Assembly (NCBI GenBank): GCA_016704145.1
Contig: JADJAS010000007.1
Span: 1,860,001-1,924,000, forward strand
Origin: Rhodocyclaceae bacterium
Lineage (GTDB): Bacteria; Pseudomonadota; Gammaproteobacteria; Burkholderiales; Rhodocyclaceae
Direction of reading: 5' to 3'
Length of the DNA stretch: 64,000 nucleotides
The translations under genes were made by a program, and so were the position numbers. A model generated the notes under the pieces. It was given only the letters and a program-made list of their open reading frames with translations. It had not been told where the DNA came from and ran no database searches. Shown in pieces: positions 49,621 through 58,751 of this stretch. The first letter of the stretch is position 1; each line of letters starts with the position of its first letter.

Positions 49621-52323
49621 TCAGTCGGGATTGAAGACGGTTTTCCAGAGGCGGCGGACGACGGCGACACGCTCCGCCACGTCCGCCTTGGCGATGCTGC
49701 TCTTCTGGTTGTTGAGGCGTGCCACATGTTGCATGCGGCGGTAGTCGCGATAGGCGTCGCGTACCGCGTCGGCGAGATCGACGGGGATCAGGCCGCGTTG
49801 CGCGGCCATCGCCAGCAGGGCGATGTTGCCCTTATTCCCGGTGAGTTCGCAGTACTGCCAGGCATAGCCGAGCACCAGGTATTGCACGGCGAACTCGACG
49901 TCGATCAGGCCGCCCGGGTCGTGCTTGAGGTTGAAGACGGTATCGCGCTCGTCGAGTCTGGTGGCATGCGCGTCGAGCATCTTCTTGCGCATGGCCATGA
50001 TCTCCTCGCGCAGCCTGGCGAGGTCGCGCTTCTGCGTCAGTACTTCGCAGCGGATCGCCTCGAAGGCGGCGCCGACGGCGGGATCGCCGGCGGTGAAGCG
50101 CGCCCGGGTCAGCGCCTGGTGTTCCCACAGCCAGGCCGATTCGAGCTGGTACTTGCGGAAGGCTTTCATCGAACTGACGACCAGGCCGGCTTCACCATTC
50201 GGGCGCAGGCGCAGATCGGTTTCGAATAGCTGGCCGGCGGCCGTCTGCGCCGACAGCCAGGTGTTGAGGCGCGTCGCCAGTTTCGAATAGACCTGCGCTG
50301 CTTCCGGGTCCGGGTCATCGAACAGGAATACCAGATCGAGGTCGGAGGCATAGCCGAGTTCCTTGCCGCCCAGCTTGCCGTAGCTGATCACCGCGAAGCG
50401 CGGCGTATCCACGTGGCGCTTGAGCAGCTTGCGCCAGGCATGGCCGAGCGCCTGGTCGACCATGATGTCGGCGAGTTCCGACAAATGATCGGCCAGCCGC
50501 TCGACGGTCAGCAGGCCCGAGAGGTCCTGCGTCAGCAGGCGGAACACCTGGGCGTGATGCGCCTCGCGCAGCAGGTCCATCTGCCGCTCGGTGTCCGGTT
50601 CCACCTCGTCGAGCGTTTGCGTCAGCTGCGCGCGAAAGGCCGGCCAGTCGGGCGCGGTGTCCAGGATACGGGCGTCGAGCAGTTCGTCGAGCAGCACCGG
50701 GTGGCGATTCAGGTAGCCGGCGGCCCAGCTCGAACTGCCGACGATCTGCGCGACCTTCGCTAGTGCCTGTGGATATTGCTGGAGCAGCGCCAGGTAGGCG
50801 GCGCGCCGCGAGATCGCCTCGAGCAGGTCGAGGCCGCGCGACAGCGCGGCATCGGGGTCGGGCAGGGTCGCGGCGGCCTCGACCAGGCGCGGCACCAGGG
50901 CGTCGAAGCGGCCGCGCGCGCTGTCGGCGAGCTGCTGGTAGCGGCTGCCGGCGCGGATCGCGGCCAGCCGGGTGCCGACAGCGGCGGCATCCTTGAAGCC
51001 GAGCCGCGACAGTTCGGCGACGTGGGCGTCGTCGCCGGCGCCATGCCAGACGCCATCCAGCGCATGATCCTTCTCGTTGGGATCGGCAAACACGGCTTCG
51101 AAATGGCGGGCCACATTCTGGCGATGGTCATCCAGCTCCATGGCCATCGCCTCGAAGGAGGCGAAGTCCATCGCCCGCGCCACTAGCTCCCGGTCCTCGG
51201 GCTTGTCGGGCAGGTTCTGCGTCTGGGCGTCGTCGAGGAACTGCAACCGGTGCTCGAGGCGGCGCAGGAAGACATAGGCCGAGGTCAGCTCCGCCTCGGC
51301 GTCCCGCGACAACTGACTCTTGTCGGCCAGCAGTTTCAGCACTGGCAGCGTCGGCTTGATTTGCAGGGACGTGTCGCGACCGCCGCGAATCAGCTGGAAC
51401 ACCTGGGCGATGAACTCGATTTCGCGAATGCCGCCGGGACCGAGCTTGATGTTGTCGGCCATGTCCTTCTTGGCGACTTCGCGGCGGATCTGCGCATGCA
51501 GTTCGCGCATGGCATTGATGGTGCCGAAATCGAGGTACTTGCGGAACACGAACGGCCGGCGGATCGCCTCGATCTCGTCATGCCGCGCGCCCGTCATGGG
51601 CCGGGCCTTGATCCAGGCATAGCGCTCCCACTCGCGGCCCTGGGTGACGAAGTAGTTCTCCAGCATGTCGAACGAGCAGACCAGCGGCCCGGAGTCGCCA
51701 TTCGGCCGCAGGCGCATGTCGACGCGAAACACCTGCCCGTCGCCAGTGATCTCGCCAATGGCGGCAATCAGCTGCTTGCCCAGCCGCGTGAAGAATTCGA
51801 AATTGGAGATCGACCGGTTGCCATCCGTGTCGCCATCCTCCGGATAGACGAAGATCAGGTCGATGTCCGAGGAGACGTTCAGCTCGCGACCGCCGAGCTT
51901 GCCCATGCCCACCACGATCAGCTGCTGCGCCTGGCCTTCGGCATCGCGGGGTTCGCCGTAACGGGCGGCCAGGCTTTGGTGAAGCACCCGGAGCGCCGTG
52001 TCGACAGCGAGTTCGGCGATCAGTGTGATGCCTTCGACAACCTCGGCCAACGGCGCCCGGCAGGCGAGGTCGCGCGTGGTGATGTGGGCATAGGCGCGCT
52101 GCTTGAGCTGTCGCAGCACTGGCTTGAGGTTGTCCTCGGTCGGGGCGGCCTCGGCCAGCCAGCGCTCGAGCGTGGCGCGGTCGACAGGTGCATCGAGCCG
52201 CGCGCCGGTATCCTCGGCGAGCGCGGGACGCGCATGCAACAGTCGCTGCAGGTAACGCGAATAACGACTGGCCGTCGCCAGGGCATCGGCCGGGGAGGGG
52301 GAGGGCATTGCTTTACAATTCAT
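49621..52323 (-). CDS. glnE: Glutamine synthetase adenylyltransferase/deadenylylase
   Basis: GlnE adds and removes AMP on glutamine synthetase in response to P-II and glutamine. The 900-aa protein has two nucleotidyltransferase domains: N-terminal GMGKLGGRELNVSSDIDLIF near residue 140 and C-terminal YGKLGGKELGYASDLDLVFL near 650, each with the DxD pair. A helical regulatory region lies between. ATG 52323 is the longest start; ATG 52308 is equally plausible and neither has a strong ribosome site. It is divergent from yhdP with 36 bases between starts. Confidence 0.94.
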   Translation of the reverse strand: MNCKAMPSPSPADALATASRYSRYLQRLLHARPALAEDTGARLDAPVDRATLERWLAEAAPTEDNLKPVLRQLKQRAYAHITTRDLACRAPLAEVVEGITLIAELAVDTALRVLHQSLAARYGEPRDAEGQAQQLIVVGMGKLGGRELNVSSDIDLIFVYPEDGDTDGNRSISNFEFFTRLGKQLIAAIGEITGDGQVFRVDMRLRPNGDSGPLVCSFDMLENYFVTQGREWERYAWIKARPMTGARHDEIEAIRRPFVFRKYLDFGTINAMRELHAQIRREVAKKDMADNIKLGPGGIREIEFIAQVFQLIRGGRDTSLQIKPTLPVLKLLADKSQLSRDAEAELTSAYVFLRRLEHRLQFLDDAQTQNLPDKPEDRELVARAMDFASFEAMAMELDDHRQNVARHFEAVFADPNEKDHALDGVWHGAGDDAHVAELSRLGFKDAAAVGTRLAAIRAGSRYQQLADSARGRFDALVPRLVEAAATLPDPDAALSRGLDLLEAISRRAAYLALLQQYPQALAKVAQIVGSSSWAAGYLNRHPVLLDELLDARILDTAPDWPAFRAQLTQTLDEVEPDTERQMDLLREAHHAQVFRLLTQDLSGLLTVERLADHLSELADIMVDQALGHAWRKLLKRHVDTPRFAVISYGKLGGKELGYASDLDLVFLFDDPDPEAAQVYSKLATRLNTWLSAQTAAGQLFETDLRLRPNGEAGLVVSSMKAFRKYQLESAWLWEHQALTRARFTAGDPAVGAAFEAIRCEVLTQKRDLARLREEIMAMRKKMLDAHATRLDERDTVFNLKHDPGGLIDVEFAVQYLVLGYAWQYCELTGNKGNIALLAMAAQRGLIPVDLADAVRDAYRDYRRMQHVARLNNQKSSIAKADVAERVAVVRRLWKTVFNPD

Positions 52324-52359
52324 TCATGTTCAGCAGGTCATTCTAGCCCGCCCGGGCCC

Positions 52360-55300
52360 ATGCGCTCCCCCCGCCTTTTCCGCCGCGCCAGCACGCTCTT
52401 GCGTGTTCTTGGCTGGCTCGGCGCCGCAGGCTATTTCGCCATCGGACTGCTGGTGCTGACGCTGCGCCATTTCGTGCTGCCGGGCATCGAAAGCTATCGT
52501 GGCGACATCGAACGGTCGCTCGCCGAGGCCTTGGGGCAGCCGGTGGCCATCCGGAGGATCGATGCCGACTGGCGGGGTCTGAGGCCAAACCTGCGCATTC
52601 AGGGCCTCGAGATTCGCGATGCCGAAGGCAGGCCGGCGCTGGGTTTCGACAATGTCGAGGTCGATCTCGCCTGGTCGTCGCTCTGGCGGCTGGAACCGCA
52701 TTTCTCGCGCCTGGTGATCGATGCGCCAACCCTGGACCTGCGTCGCGACAGGGAAGGCCGGCTGTTCGCCGCCGGACTCGAGATCAAGCAGGATGAACGC
52801 CAGGACGAAGGAGTCTCGCGCTGGTTGCTGAGCCAGGATCGCATCGTCATCCGCAATGCCGCCATCACCTGGCATGACGATCAGCGCCAGGCGCCGCCGC
52901 TGGCACTGACGCAACTCAACTTCGACTTGCGCAATCGGGGTAACCACCATCGCTTCGGCCTGACCGCGCAGCCCCCGAAAGCGCTGGCGGCAAGGCTTGA
53001 TCTTCGCGGCGACTTTGTCGGCCGCGACGTCAAGGCGCTGGCCGCATGGACCGGCGAGGCTTACGCGGAACTCGATTACGCCGACCTCGCGGGGTGGCGG
53101 AGCTGGGTCGATTATCCGGTCGAACTGCCACGCGGCGCGGGCGGCGTGCGGCTCTGGCTGACGCTGGCGAAGCAGCAGCTGACCGGACTGGCCGCCGACG
53201 TGCGCCTGAACGATCTTTCGGTGCGCCTGGCGCCAGACCTGGGCATGCTGGAACTGGCGAGCCTCGACGGCCACCTGGGCTTGCGCCTCGATCATGGCCT
53301 TGGCTTCCAGGCGCGCAAGCTCTCGCTGGCCCTGCGCGATGGCATGCGCGCTGCGCCGACCGACATCGATTTCAATTGGCGCGAGGCGACCGAGAAGAAG
53401 CCGGCCCATGGCGAGGCTGTCGCCGACAACCTCGACCTCGGCGTCGTTGCGGCGCTGGCCGACCATTTGCCGCTGGATGCCGCATTGCGCGAGAAGCTGG
53501 CGGCCTTCGATCCACGAGGCAAGTTGAGCGGTTTGCATCTGAGTTGGAGCGGTGACGCCGGCAAACTGAATGCGTACGCCCTCAAGGCCCGGTTCGACGA
53601 CCTCGGGCTGCGGGCGCAGGGGGTGATCCCCGGGTTTTCGGGCCTCGACGGGCGCATCGAGGGCAGCGAACGGGGCGGCGTGCTGGAGCTCGACAGCCGC
53701 GATGCCCGCATCGCGCTGCCGGCCGTGTTTTCCGAGTCGGTGATGACCCTGGCGGCACTTGAAGCCAAGGCGGACTGGAAGTTCGTTGACGGCTTGATCC
53801 AGCTAAATCTGGGCAGCGCCAGTTTCCGCAACGCCGATGCCGCCGGCGAGGCCAGCGGCCGCTATCTTGGCAGCGGCGCCGAGCCGGGCACGATCGATCT
53901 CTCGGCGCGTCTGACGCGCGCCGGCGGCGGCGCCGTCTGGCGCTACCTGCCGCGGGTAGTCGGGGCGGGTGTGCGCGAATGGCTGCGCGACGCCATCGTC
54001 GGCGGCTCGGCGACGGCGACCTTGCGCCTCAAGGGCGACCTCAAGCGCTTTCCCTTTACCGACGGATCGGGTGTGTTCGAAGTCAAGGGCCCGTTCAAGG
54101 GGGCCTCGTTGCGCTACGCCCCCGGCTGGCCGGAGTTCACGGATGTGGCCGGAGAGATCGAGTTCGTCGGTTCGCGCATGGTGATCCGCGCCAGTAGCGC
54201 TCGGCTCTGGGGCGTGGCGCTGGCCGATGTCAAGGCGGAGATCGCCGACCTGGGCGCGAGTGAGACCTTGTTGGCGGTGGCTGGCGAGGCGCGTGGGCCG
54301 AGCGCCGATTTCCTGCGCTTCATCGAAGCTAGCCCGGTGGGCGGCTGGATCAACCATTTCACCGCCGACATGAAGGCGGGCGGCAACGGCGAGCTGAAAC
54401 TCAAGCTCGACCTGCCGCTGGCCCGGCTCGGCGAAACCCGGGTCGAAGGCCGCTATCGGGTCGCCGGCAACGATCTGGTGTTTGCCGACGGCATGCCACC
54501 GCTGCGCGACATCGCCGGCGAACTGCGCTTCACCGGTGATCGCCTGGAAGCCCGGCAGGTGCGCGGCGCCCTGCTGGGCGCGCCGATGACGCTCGATCTG
54601 GCGACCGAGAATGGCGGCTTGGTGCTGCGTGCCGCCGGCACGGCCGCCGTGCGCGATGTGCGGGAACATTTCGGCGTGGCGGCGCTGGCCGATGTCACTG
54701 GTTCGGCGCCATGGAACGCGCAGCTGAAGGTTCGCGAGGGCATCGCCGACCTGCGCGTCGATTCGTCCTTGCGGGGGGTGTCGTCGAGCCTGCCCGAGCC
54801 GTTCAACAAGACCGCCACCGACGCGATGCCGCTGGTGGTCGAGCGCCGAGCCGCGGCGGCCGGGGGCGATCAGTGGAAAGTCAGCCTCGGCGACACGGCG
54901 AATTTGACGCTGATACGGCGGCTGGAGCGCGACCGGCTGGTGATCGATCGCGGCGTGATGGCCATCGGAGCCGGCAACCCGCCGCTGCCCGGGCGCGGCC
55001 TTGGCCTGGCGGTCAACACCAAGCGGGTGGACGCCGATGGCTGGCGGCAGCGGCTGGCGGCGGGCAATGGCGGCGAGGTAGCGGCAATGCCGCCGGTGAG
55101 TCGCATCGACTTGCGAGCCGACGAGTTCGTCATCCATGGCCGCGTGGTTCATGACGTGCAGCTGGACGGCTCGCTCGATGGCGGTATCTGGAAAATGAAC
55201 GTCAAGAGCAAGGAAGCGGCGGGCCGGATCGAGTGGAACGGTGAAGGCGGCGGGCGCCTGTCCGGGCGCCTGTCGCGTCTTGACCTGCCCGAGGGCGTCG

Positions 55301-56181
55301 AAGGCAACGCCACCACGCACGCCGCCGAGACCGCCGACGATCTCCCGGCGGTGGACCTGGTGGTGGAGAATTTTTCCTTGCATGGCAAGCCGTTCGGGGA
55401 GCTGTGGCTGGAGGCGGAAAATACCGATGGTGTCTGGAATGCCCGCTACGACATCAAGAACAGCGATGGCGCCCTCGAGGGCAAGGGGCGCTGGCGGCCG
55501 GCCCGCGCCGGCACGCCCGCCACCACGGCGATTGACTTCAAGCTCGTCGCCACCGACCTCGAAGACCTCCTGAAGCGCTTTGGCCATCCCGGGGCGGTTC
55601 GTCGGGGCACGGCCACGCTGGCGGGCGCGCTCACCTGGGCGGGGCAGCCGACCAGCGTCGATTACCCTTCGCTCGCTGGCCAGTTGACCCTGGAGGCGGC
55701 ACGCGGCCAATTCAAGAAACTCGAACCCGGCGTCGGCCGGCTGCTCGGCGTGGTCAGCCTACAATCCCTGCCGCGCCGGATCTCGCTCGACTTTCGCGAC
55801 ATCTTCAGCGAAGGCTTCGCCTTCGACAGCATCGCCGGCAGCGTGTCGGTGAAACAGGGCATCATGACGACATCGGACTTCCATATCCTGGGGCCGGCCG
55901 CGCAGGTGCTGATGAACGGCAGCGTCGACCTCGCGGGCGAAACGCAGGACCTCAAGGTGCGCGTGCAGCCGGCGCTTGGCGAAACGGTGGCCACCGGCGT
56001 GCTGCTGATGAACCCGGCGATCGGCGCGGCGGCTTGGTTGATGAACAAGGTATTCGGCAACCCGCTCGACAAGGCCTTCGCCTTCGACTACGCAGTCACT
56101 GGATCGTGGGCCGACCCCAAGGTCGAGAAGCTGGCGGTCCAGGGGCCCCGGGGGGCTTTGGAGGAAAAAGCGACACAATGA
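52360..56181 (+). CDS. yhdP: YhdP-family AsmA-like protein
   Basis: The 1273-aa protein has an N-terminal membrane anchor (GAAGYFAIGLLVLTLRHF, residues about 20-40) and a long beta-rich periplasmic body of the TIGR02099/AsmA-like type. The C-terminal domain has VSLQSLPRRISLDFRDIFSE, GAVTLDLAGETQDLKVRV-like and MNPAIGAAAWLMNKVFGNPL segments typical of YhdP. Such proteins bridge the envelope and move phospholipids to the outer membrane. ATG 52360 fits the family start. Its end overlaps the nitrilase gene by four bases. Confidence 0.92.
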   Translation: MRSPRLFRRASTLLRVLGWLGAAGYFAIGLLVLTLRHFVLPGIESYRGDIERSLAEALGQPVAIRRIDADWRGLRPNLRIQGLEIRDAEGRPALGFDNVEVDLAWSSLWRLEPHFSRLVIDAPTLDLRRDREGRLFAAGLEIKQDERQDEGVSRWLLSQDRIVIRNAAITWHDDQRQAPPLALTQLNFDLRNRGNHHRFGLTAQPPKALAARLDLRGDFVGRDVKALAAWTGEAYAELDYADLAGWRSWVDYPVELPRGAGGVRLWLTLAKQQLTGLAADVRLNDLSVRLAPDLGMLELASLDGHLGLRLDHGLGFQARKLSLALRDGMRAAPTDIDFNWREATEKKPAHGEAVADNLDLGVVAALADHLPLDAALREKLAAFDPRGKLSGLHLSWSGDAGKLNAYALKARFDDLGLRAQGVIPGFSGLDGRIEGSERGGVLELDSRDARIALPAVFSESVMTLAALEAKADWKFVDGLIQLNLGSASFRNADAAGEASGRYLGSGAEPGTIDLSARLTRAGGGAVWRYLPRVVGAGVREWLRDAIVGGSATATLRLKGDLKRFPFTDGSGVFEVKGPFKGASLRYAPGWPEFTDVAGEIEFVGSRMVIRASSARLWGVALADVKAEIADLGASETLLAVAGEARGPSADFLRFIEASPVGGWINHFTADMKAGGNGELKLKLDLPLARLGETRVEGRYRVAGNDLVFADGMPPLRDIAGELRFTGDRLEARQVRGALLGAPMTLDLATENGGLVLRAAGTAAVRDVREHFGVAALADVTGSAPWNAQLKVREGIADLRVDSSLRGVSSSLPEPFNKTATDAMPLVVERRAAAAGGDQWKVSLGDTANLTLIRRLERDRLVIDRGVMAIGAGNPPLPGRGLGLAVNTKRVDADGWRQRLAAGNGGEVAAMPPVSRIDLRADEFVIHGRVVHDVQLDGSLDGGIWKMNVKSKEAAGRIEWNGEGGGRLSGRLSRLDLPEGVEGNATTHAAETADDLPAVDLVVENFSLHGKPFGELWLEAENTDGVWNARYDIKNSDGALEGKGRWRPARAGTPATTAIDFKLVATDLEDLLKRFGHPGAVRRGTATLAGALTWAGQPTSVDYPSLAGQLTLEAARGQFKKLEPGVGRLLGVVSLQSLPRRISLDFRDIFSEGFAFDSIAGSVSVKQGIMTTSDFHILGPAAQVLMNGSVDLAGETQDLKVRVQPALGETVATGVLLMNPAIGAAAWLMNKVFGNPLDKAFAFDYAVTGSWADPKVEKLAVQGPRGALEEKATQ

Positions 56182-56972
56182 AGATAGCCGCCGTGCAAAT
56201 GATCTCGGGGCCCGAGGTGGGACCCAATCTCGACACCGCCGGTCGCCGGATCGCCGAGGCCGCGGCGGCCGGCGCGCGACTGGTGGCGCTGCCCGAGTAT
56301 TTCCCGCTGATCGGCGCCACCGACGAGGCCCGCCTGGCCGCGCGCGAAACGCCTGGTGCCGGGCCGATCCAGGAGTTTCTCGCGGCCGCGGCGGCCAGGC
56401 ATGGCGTCTGGCTGGTGGGCGGCTCGATTCCGCTGGCGGGAAGCGATCCTGCCAAGCTCCTGAATTCCTGCCTCGTCTTCGACGATCGGGGCAGGCAGGT
56501 CGCGCGTTACGACAAGATTCACCTGTTCGACTTCACCAAGGGCGCGGAACGCTACGACGAGGCGGCCACCATCGAGCCGGGCAAGGAGGTTGTCGTCCTG
56601 GACACGCCGGCCGGCCGCGTCGGCCTGGCCATCTGCTACGACCTGCGCTTCCCGGAACTGTTCCGCGCCATGGGGCCGCTTGATCTGATCGTCCTGCCGG
56701 CGGCCTTCACCGACACCACCGGCAAGGCCCACTGGGAAATCCTGCTGCGCGCGCGGGCGGTGGAAAATCAGTGTTACCTGCTCGCATCGGCGCAGGGCGG
56801 GCGTCATCCGGGTGGCCGCATGACGCATGGCAACAGCATGATCATCGACCCCTGGGGCAAGATTCTCGCCCGCATCGACAAGGGCGAGGGTGTTATCGTG
56901 GCGGCAGTCGATGCCGCCCGCATCGACGACGTCCGGGCAAGCCTGCCCGCGCTCAAGCACAGGAAGCTATGA
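56178..56972 (+). CDS. Carbon-nitrogen hydrolase (Nit1/Nit2-like)
   Basis: The 264-aa protein has the nitrilase-family triad: Glu in LVALPEYFPLIG, Lys in RYDKIHLFDF and Cys in LAICYDLRFPEL. The GKAHWEILLRARAVENQC segment puts it in the Nit1/2 group, whose members remove deaminated glutathione or omega-amides. It lies between yhdP and tldD, an order shared by many beta- and gammaproteobacteria. ATG overlaps the yhdP stop and its stop overlaps tldD. Confidence 0.9.
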   Translation: MKIAAVQMISGPEVGPNLDTAGRRIAEAAAAGARLVALPEYFPLIGATDEARLAARETPGAGPIQEFLAAAAARHGVWLVGGSIPLAGSDPAKLLNSCLVFDDRGRQVARYDKIHLFDFTKGAERYDEAATIEPGKEVVVLDTPAGRVGLAICYDLRFPELFRAMGPLDLIVLPAAFTDTTGKAHWEILLRARAVENQCYLLASAQGGRHPGGRMTHGNSMIIDPWGKILARIDKGEGVIVAAVDAARIDDVRASLPALKHRKL

Positions 56973-58411
56973 CCGATCACTACACCACCGCGGAGAAAAC
57001 CCTGCTTGCGCCCTACGATCTGACGCCGGGCAGGCTCGCGACCGTCTTCGGCGAGATATTCGGCCACCGCGTCGATTACGCCGATCTCTATTTCCAGTAC
57101 GCGCGGTCGGAGGCCTGGAGCCTGGAGGAAGGCATCGTCAAGTCCGGCAGCTACAACATCGACCAGGGCGTCGGCGTGCGCGCGGTCAGCGGCGAGAAGA
57201 CCGCCTTCGCCTATTCCGACGAGATCAGCCTGCCGGCCTTGCGCGACGCGGCGCGGGCGACGCGGGCGATCGCGGCGGCGGGCGCGACCGGCACCTTGTC
57301 CCCTCTGGCGCGGCGGCCCGTCACGGCGCTGTATGCACCCGGCGACCCGATTTCGTCGCTGGCCGACGTGGACAAGGTGAAATTGCTCGAACGGCTGGAA
57401 CGATTCGCGCGACAACTCGATCCGCGCGTCGCCGAAGTCATGGCCCACGTCGCCGGCACTTGGGAGGTCGTGCTGGTGGCCCGTTCGGACGGCGGCATGG
57501 CGGCCGATGTGCGGCCCCTGGTGCGCGTGTCGATCACCGTCATCATGTCGGCGAACGGCAAGCGTGAACAGGGTCATGCCGGCGGTGGCGGCCGCTACGA
57601 CTACCGCTATTTCACCGACGAGCGGCTGCTGCAATACGCCAGGGAGGCGGTGCATCAGGCCAGCGTCAATCTCGCCGCCAGACCGGCGCCGGCGGGCGCC
57701 ATGACCGTCGTGCTGGGCGCCGGCTGGCCGGGCATCCTGCTGCACGAGGCGATCGGCCACGGACTCGAGGGCGATTTCAATCGCAAGGGCAGTTCGGCGT
57801 TCGCCGGCCGCGTCGGCCAGCGCGTGGCGGCCAGGGGCGTCACCGTGGTGGACGACGGCACCTTGGCCGACCGCCGCGGCTCGCTGGCCATCGATGACGA
57901 AGGCAACCCGACGCGGCGCACCGTGCTGATCGAGGATGGCATTCTGCAAGGCTACCTGCAGGACACGCTCAATGCGCGCCTGATGGGCGTCGAACCGACC
58001 GGCAACGGCCGGCGCGAGTCGTTCGCGCATCTGCCGATTCCGCGCATGACCAACACCTACATGCTCAACGGCGACAAGCTGCCGGAAGAGATCATCGGCT
58101 CGGTGAAGAAGGGCCTCTATGCCGCCAACTTCGGCGGCGGACAGGTCGATATCACCAGCGGCAAGTTCGTCTTCTCGGCCGCCGAGGCCTATCTCATCGA
58201 GAATGGCAGGATCACCACGCCGGTCAGGGGGGCAACGCTGATCGGCAACGGCCCCGACATCCTGACGCGCGTCTCGATGATCGGCAACGACATGAAACTC
58301 GATCCCGGCGTCGGCACCTGTGGCAAGGAAGGCCAGAGCGTGCCGGTCGGCGTCGGCCAGCCGACCTTGCGCATCGACGGACTGACCGTGGGCGGTACCG
58401 GCGCGGGGTAG
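56969..58411 (+). CDS. tldD: Metalloprotease TldD
   Basis: TldD with TldE forms a cytoplasmic Zn protease that processes peptides such as microcins and PQQ-type precursors and has a role in toxin control. The 480-aa protein has the zinc motif HEAIGHGLEGDF (HExxxH) near residue 260, plus YFDLYFQYARSE-like YADLYFQY near 30 and FSAAEAYLIENGRI near 405. Start ATG 56969 overlaps the nitrilase stop. tldE/pmbA is not in the window. Confidence 0.95.
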   Translation: MTDHYTTAEKTLLAPYDLTPGRLATVFGEIFGHRVDYADLYFQYARSEAWSLEEGIVKSGSYNIDQGVGVRAVSGEKTAFAYSDEISLPALRDAARATRAIAAAGATGTLSPLARRPVTALYAPGDPISSLADVDKVKLLERLERFARQLDPRVAEVMAHVAGTWEVVLVARSDGGMAADVRPLVRVSITVIMSANGKREQGHAGGGGRYDYRYFTDERLLQYAREAVHQASVNLAARPAPAGAMTVVLGAGWPGILLHEAIGHGLEGDFNRKGSSAFAGRVGQRVAARGVTVVDDGTLADRRGSLAIDDEGNPTRRTVLIEDGILQGYLQDTLNARLMGVEPTGNGRRESFAHLPIPRMTNTYMLNGDKLPEEIIGSVKKGLYAANFGGGQVDITSGKFVFSAAEAYLIENGRITTPVRGATLIGNGPDILTRVSMIGNDMKLDPGVGTCGKEGQSVPVGVGQPTLRIDGLTVGGTGAG

Positions 58412-58633
58412 CCACGTTGCCGCCGCGCCGGGGGCTTGATGAGCAGCGCCTCCCCGGATTCTTCGTCTTGATGGCGGTCAACAATGCCCATGGCCGGGCA
58501 AGGGCCGTGTGCCGGTATTGGGCGTGACGCCAGCCGGCCGCCAGAAGGCCACGCGGGTGGCGGAGCGCGAAAATCCATGGCGGGCGCATGGTCGTGATGA
58601 TGGGATCATCAAGTGGACGGGCCAGTCATGTGC

Positions 58634-58647
58634 TTGACGATGGTCAA
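58634..58647. promoter_or_regulatory. Distal FNR/Dnr box upstream of nirS
   Basis: TTGACGATGGTCAA is a perfect TTGAC-N4-GTCAA palindrome. Its centre is 58640.5, about 84 bases ahead of the predicted nirS start of transcription and 43 bases ahead of the proximal box. The symmetric TTGAC/GTCAA halves are closer to Dnr/Nnr than to FNR sites. Confidence 0.72.
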
Positions 58648-58676
58648 GTTTTTCCGGTCGCCAGCCTCTGCCGGGC

Positions 58677-58690
58677 TTAACCTGGATCAA
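58677..58690. promoter_or_regulatory. Proximal FNR/Dnr-like box of nirS
   Basis: TTAACCTGGATCAA has one full half-site (ATCAA) and one degenerate half (TTAAC). Centre 58683.5. A -10-like TACCCT at 58713-58718 places the start of transcription near 58725, making this box -41.5, the class II activator position. A 27-base leader then reaches the ATG with GGAGGAG in front. Confidence 0.65.
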
Positions 58691-58751
58691 GTGTCGGCAT
58701 CGGCGCCGTCTTTACCCTCCCGCCAGTTCGTTAACCCGTGGAGGAGTCAGC

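Larger units (their letters stand above)
58412..58751. other. Intergenic regulatory region between tldD and nirS
   Basis: This 340-base gap holds no convincing gene; short frames on either strand have no family resemblance. The left two-thirds are GC-rich and featureless apart from an imperfect dyad around 58594-58610. The right third carries two FNR/Dnr-like boxes and the nirS promoter, listed separately. Confidence 0.6.

Noticed and set aside
53803..55710. 635-codon minus frame opposite yhdP
   Set aside because: Shadow frame; no recognisable domain and yhdP is a full-length family match.
58594..58610. Imperfect palindrome GATGATGGGATCATC as an operator
   Set aside because: It is over 100 bases from the predicted nirS start, does not match a known regulator family site and may be chance.
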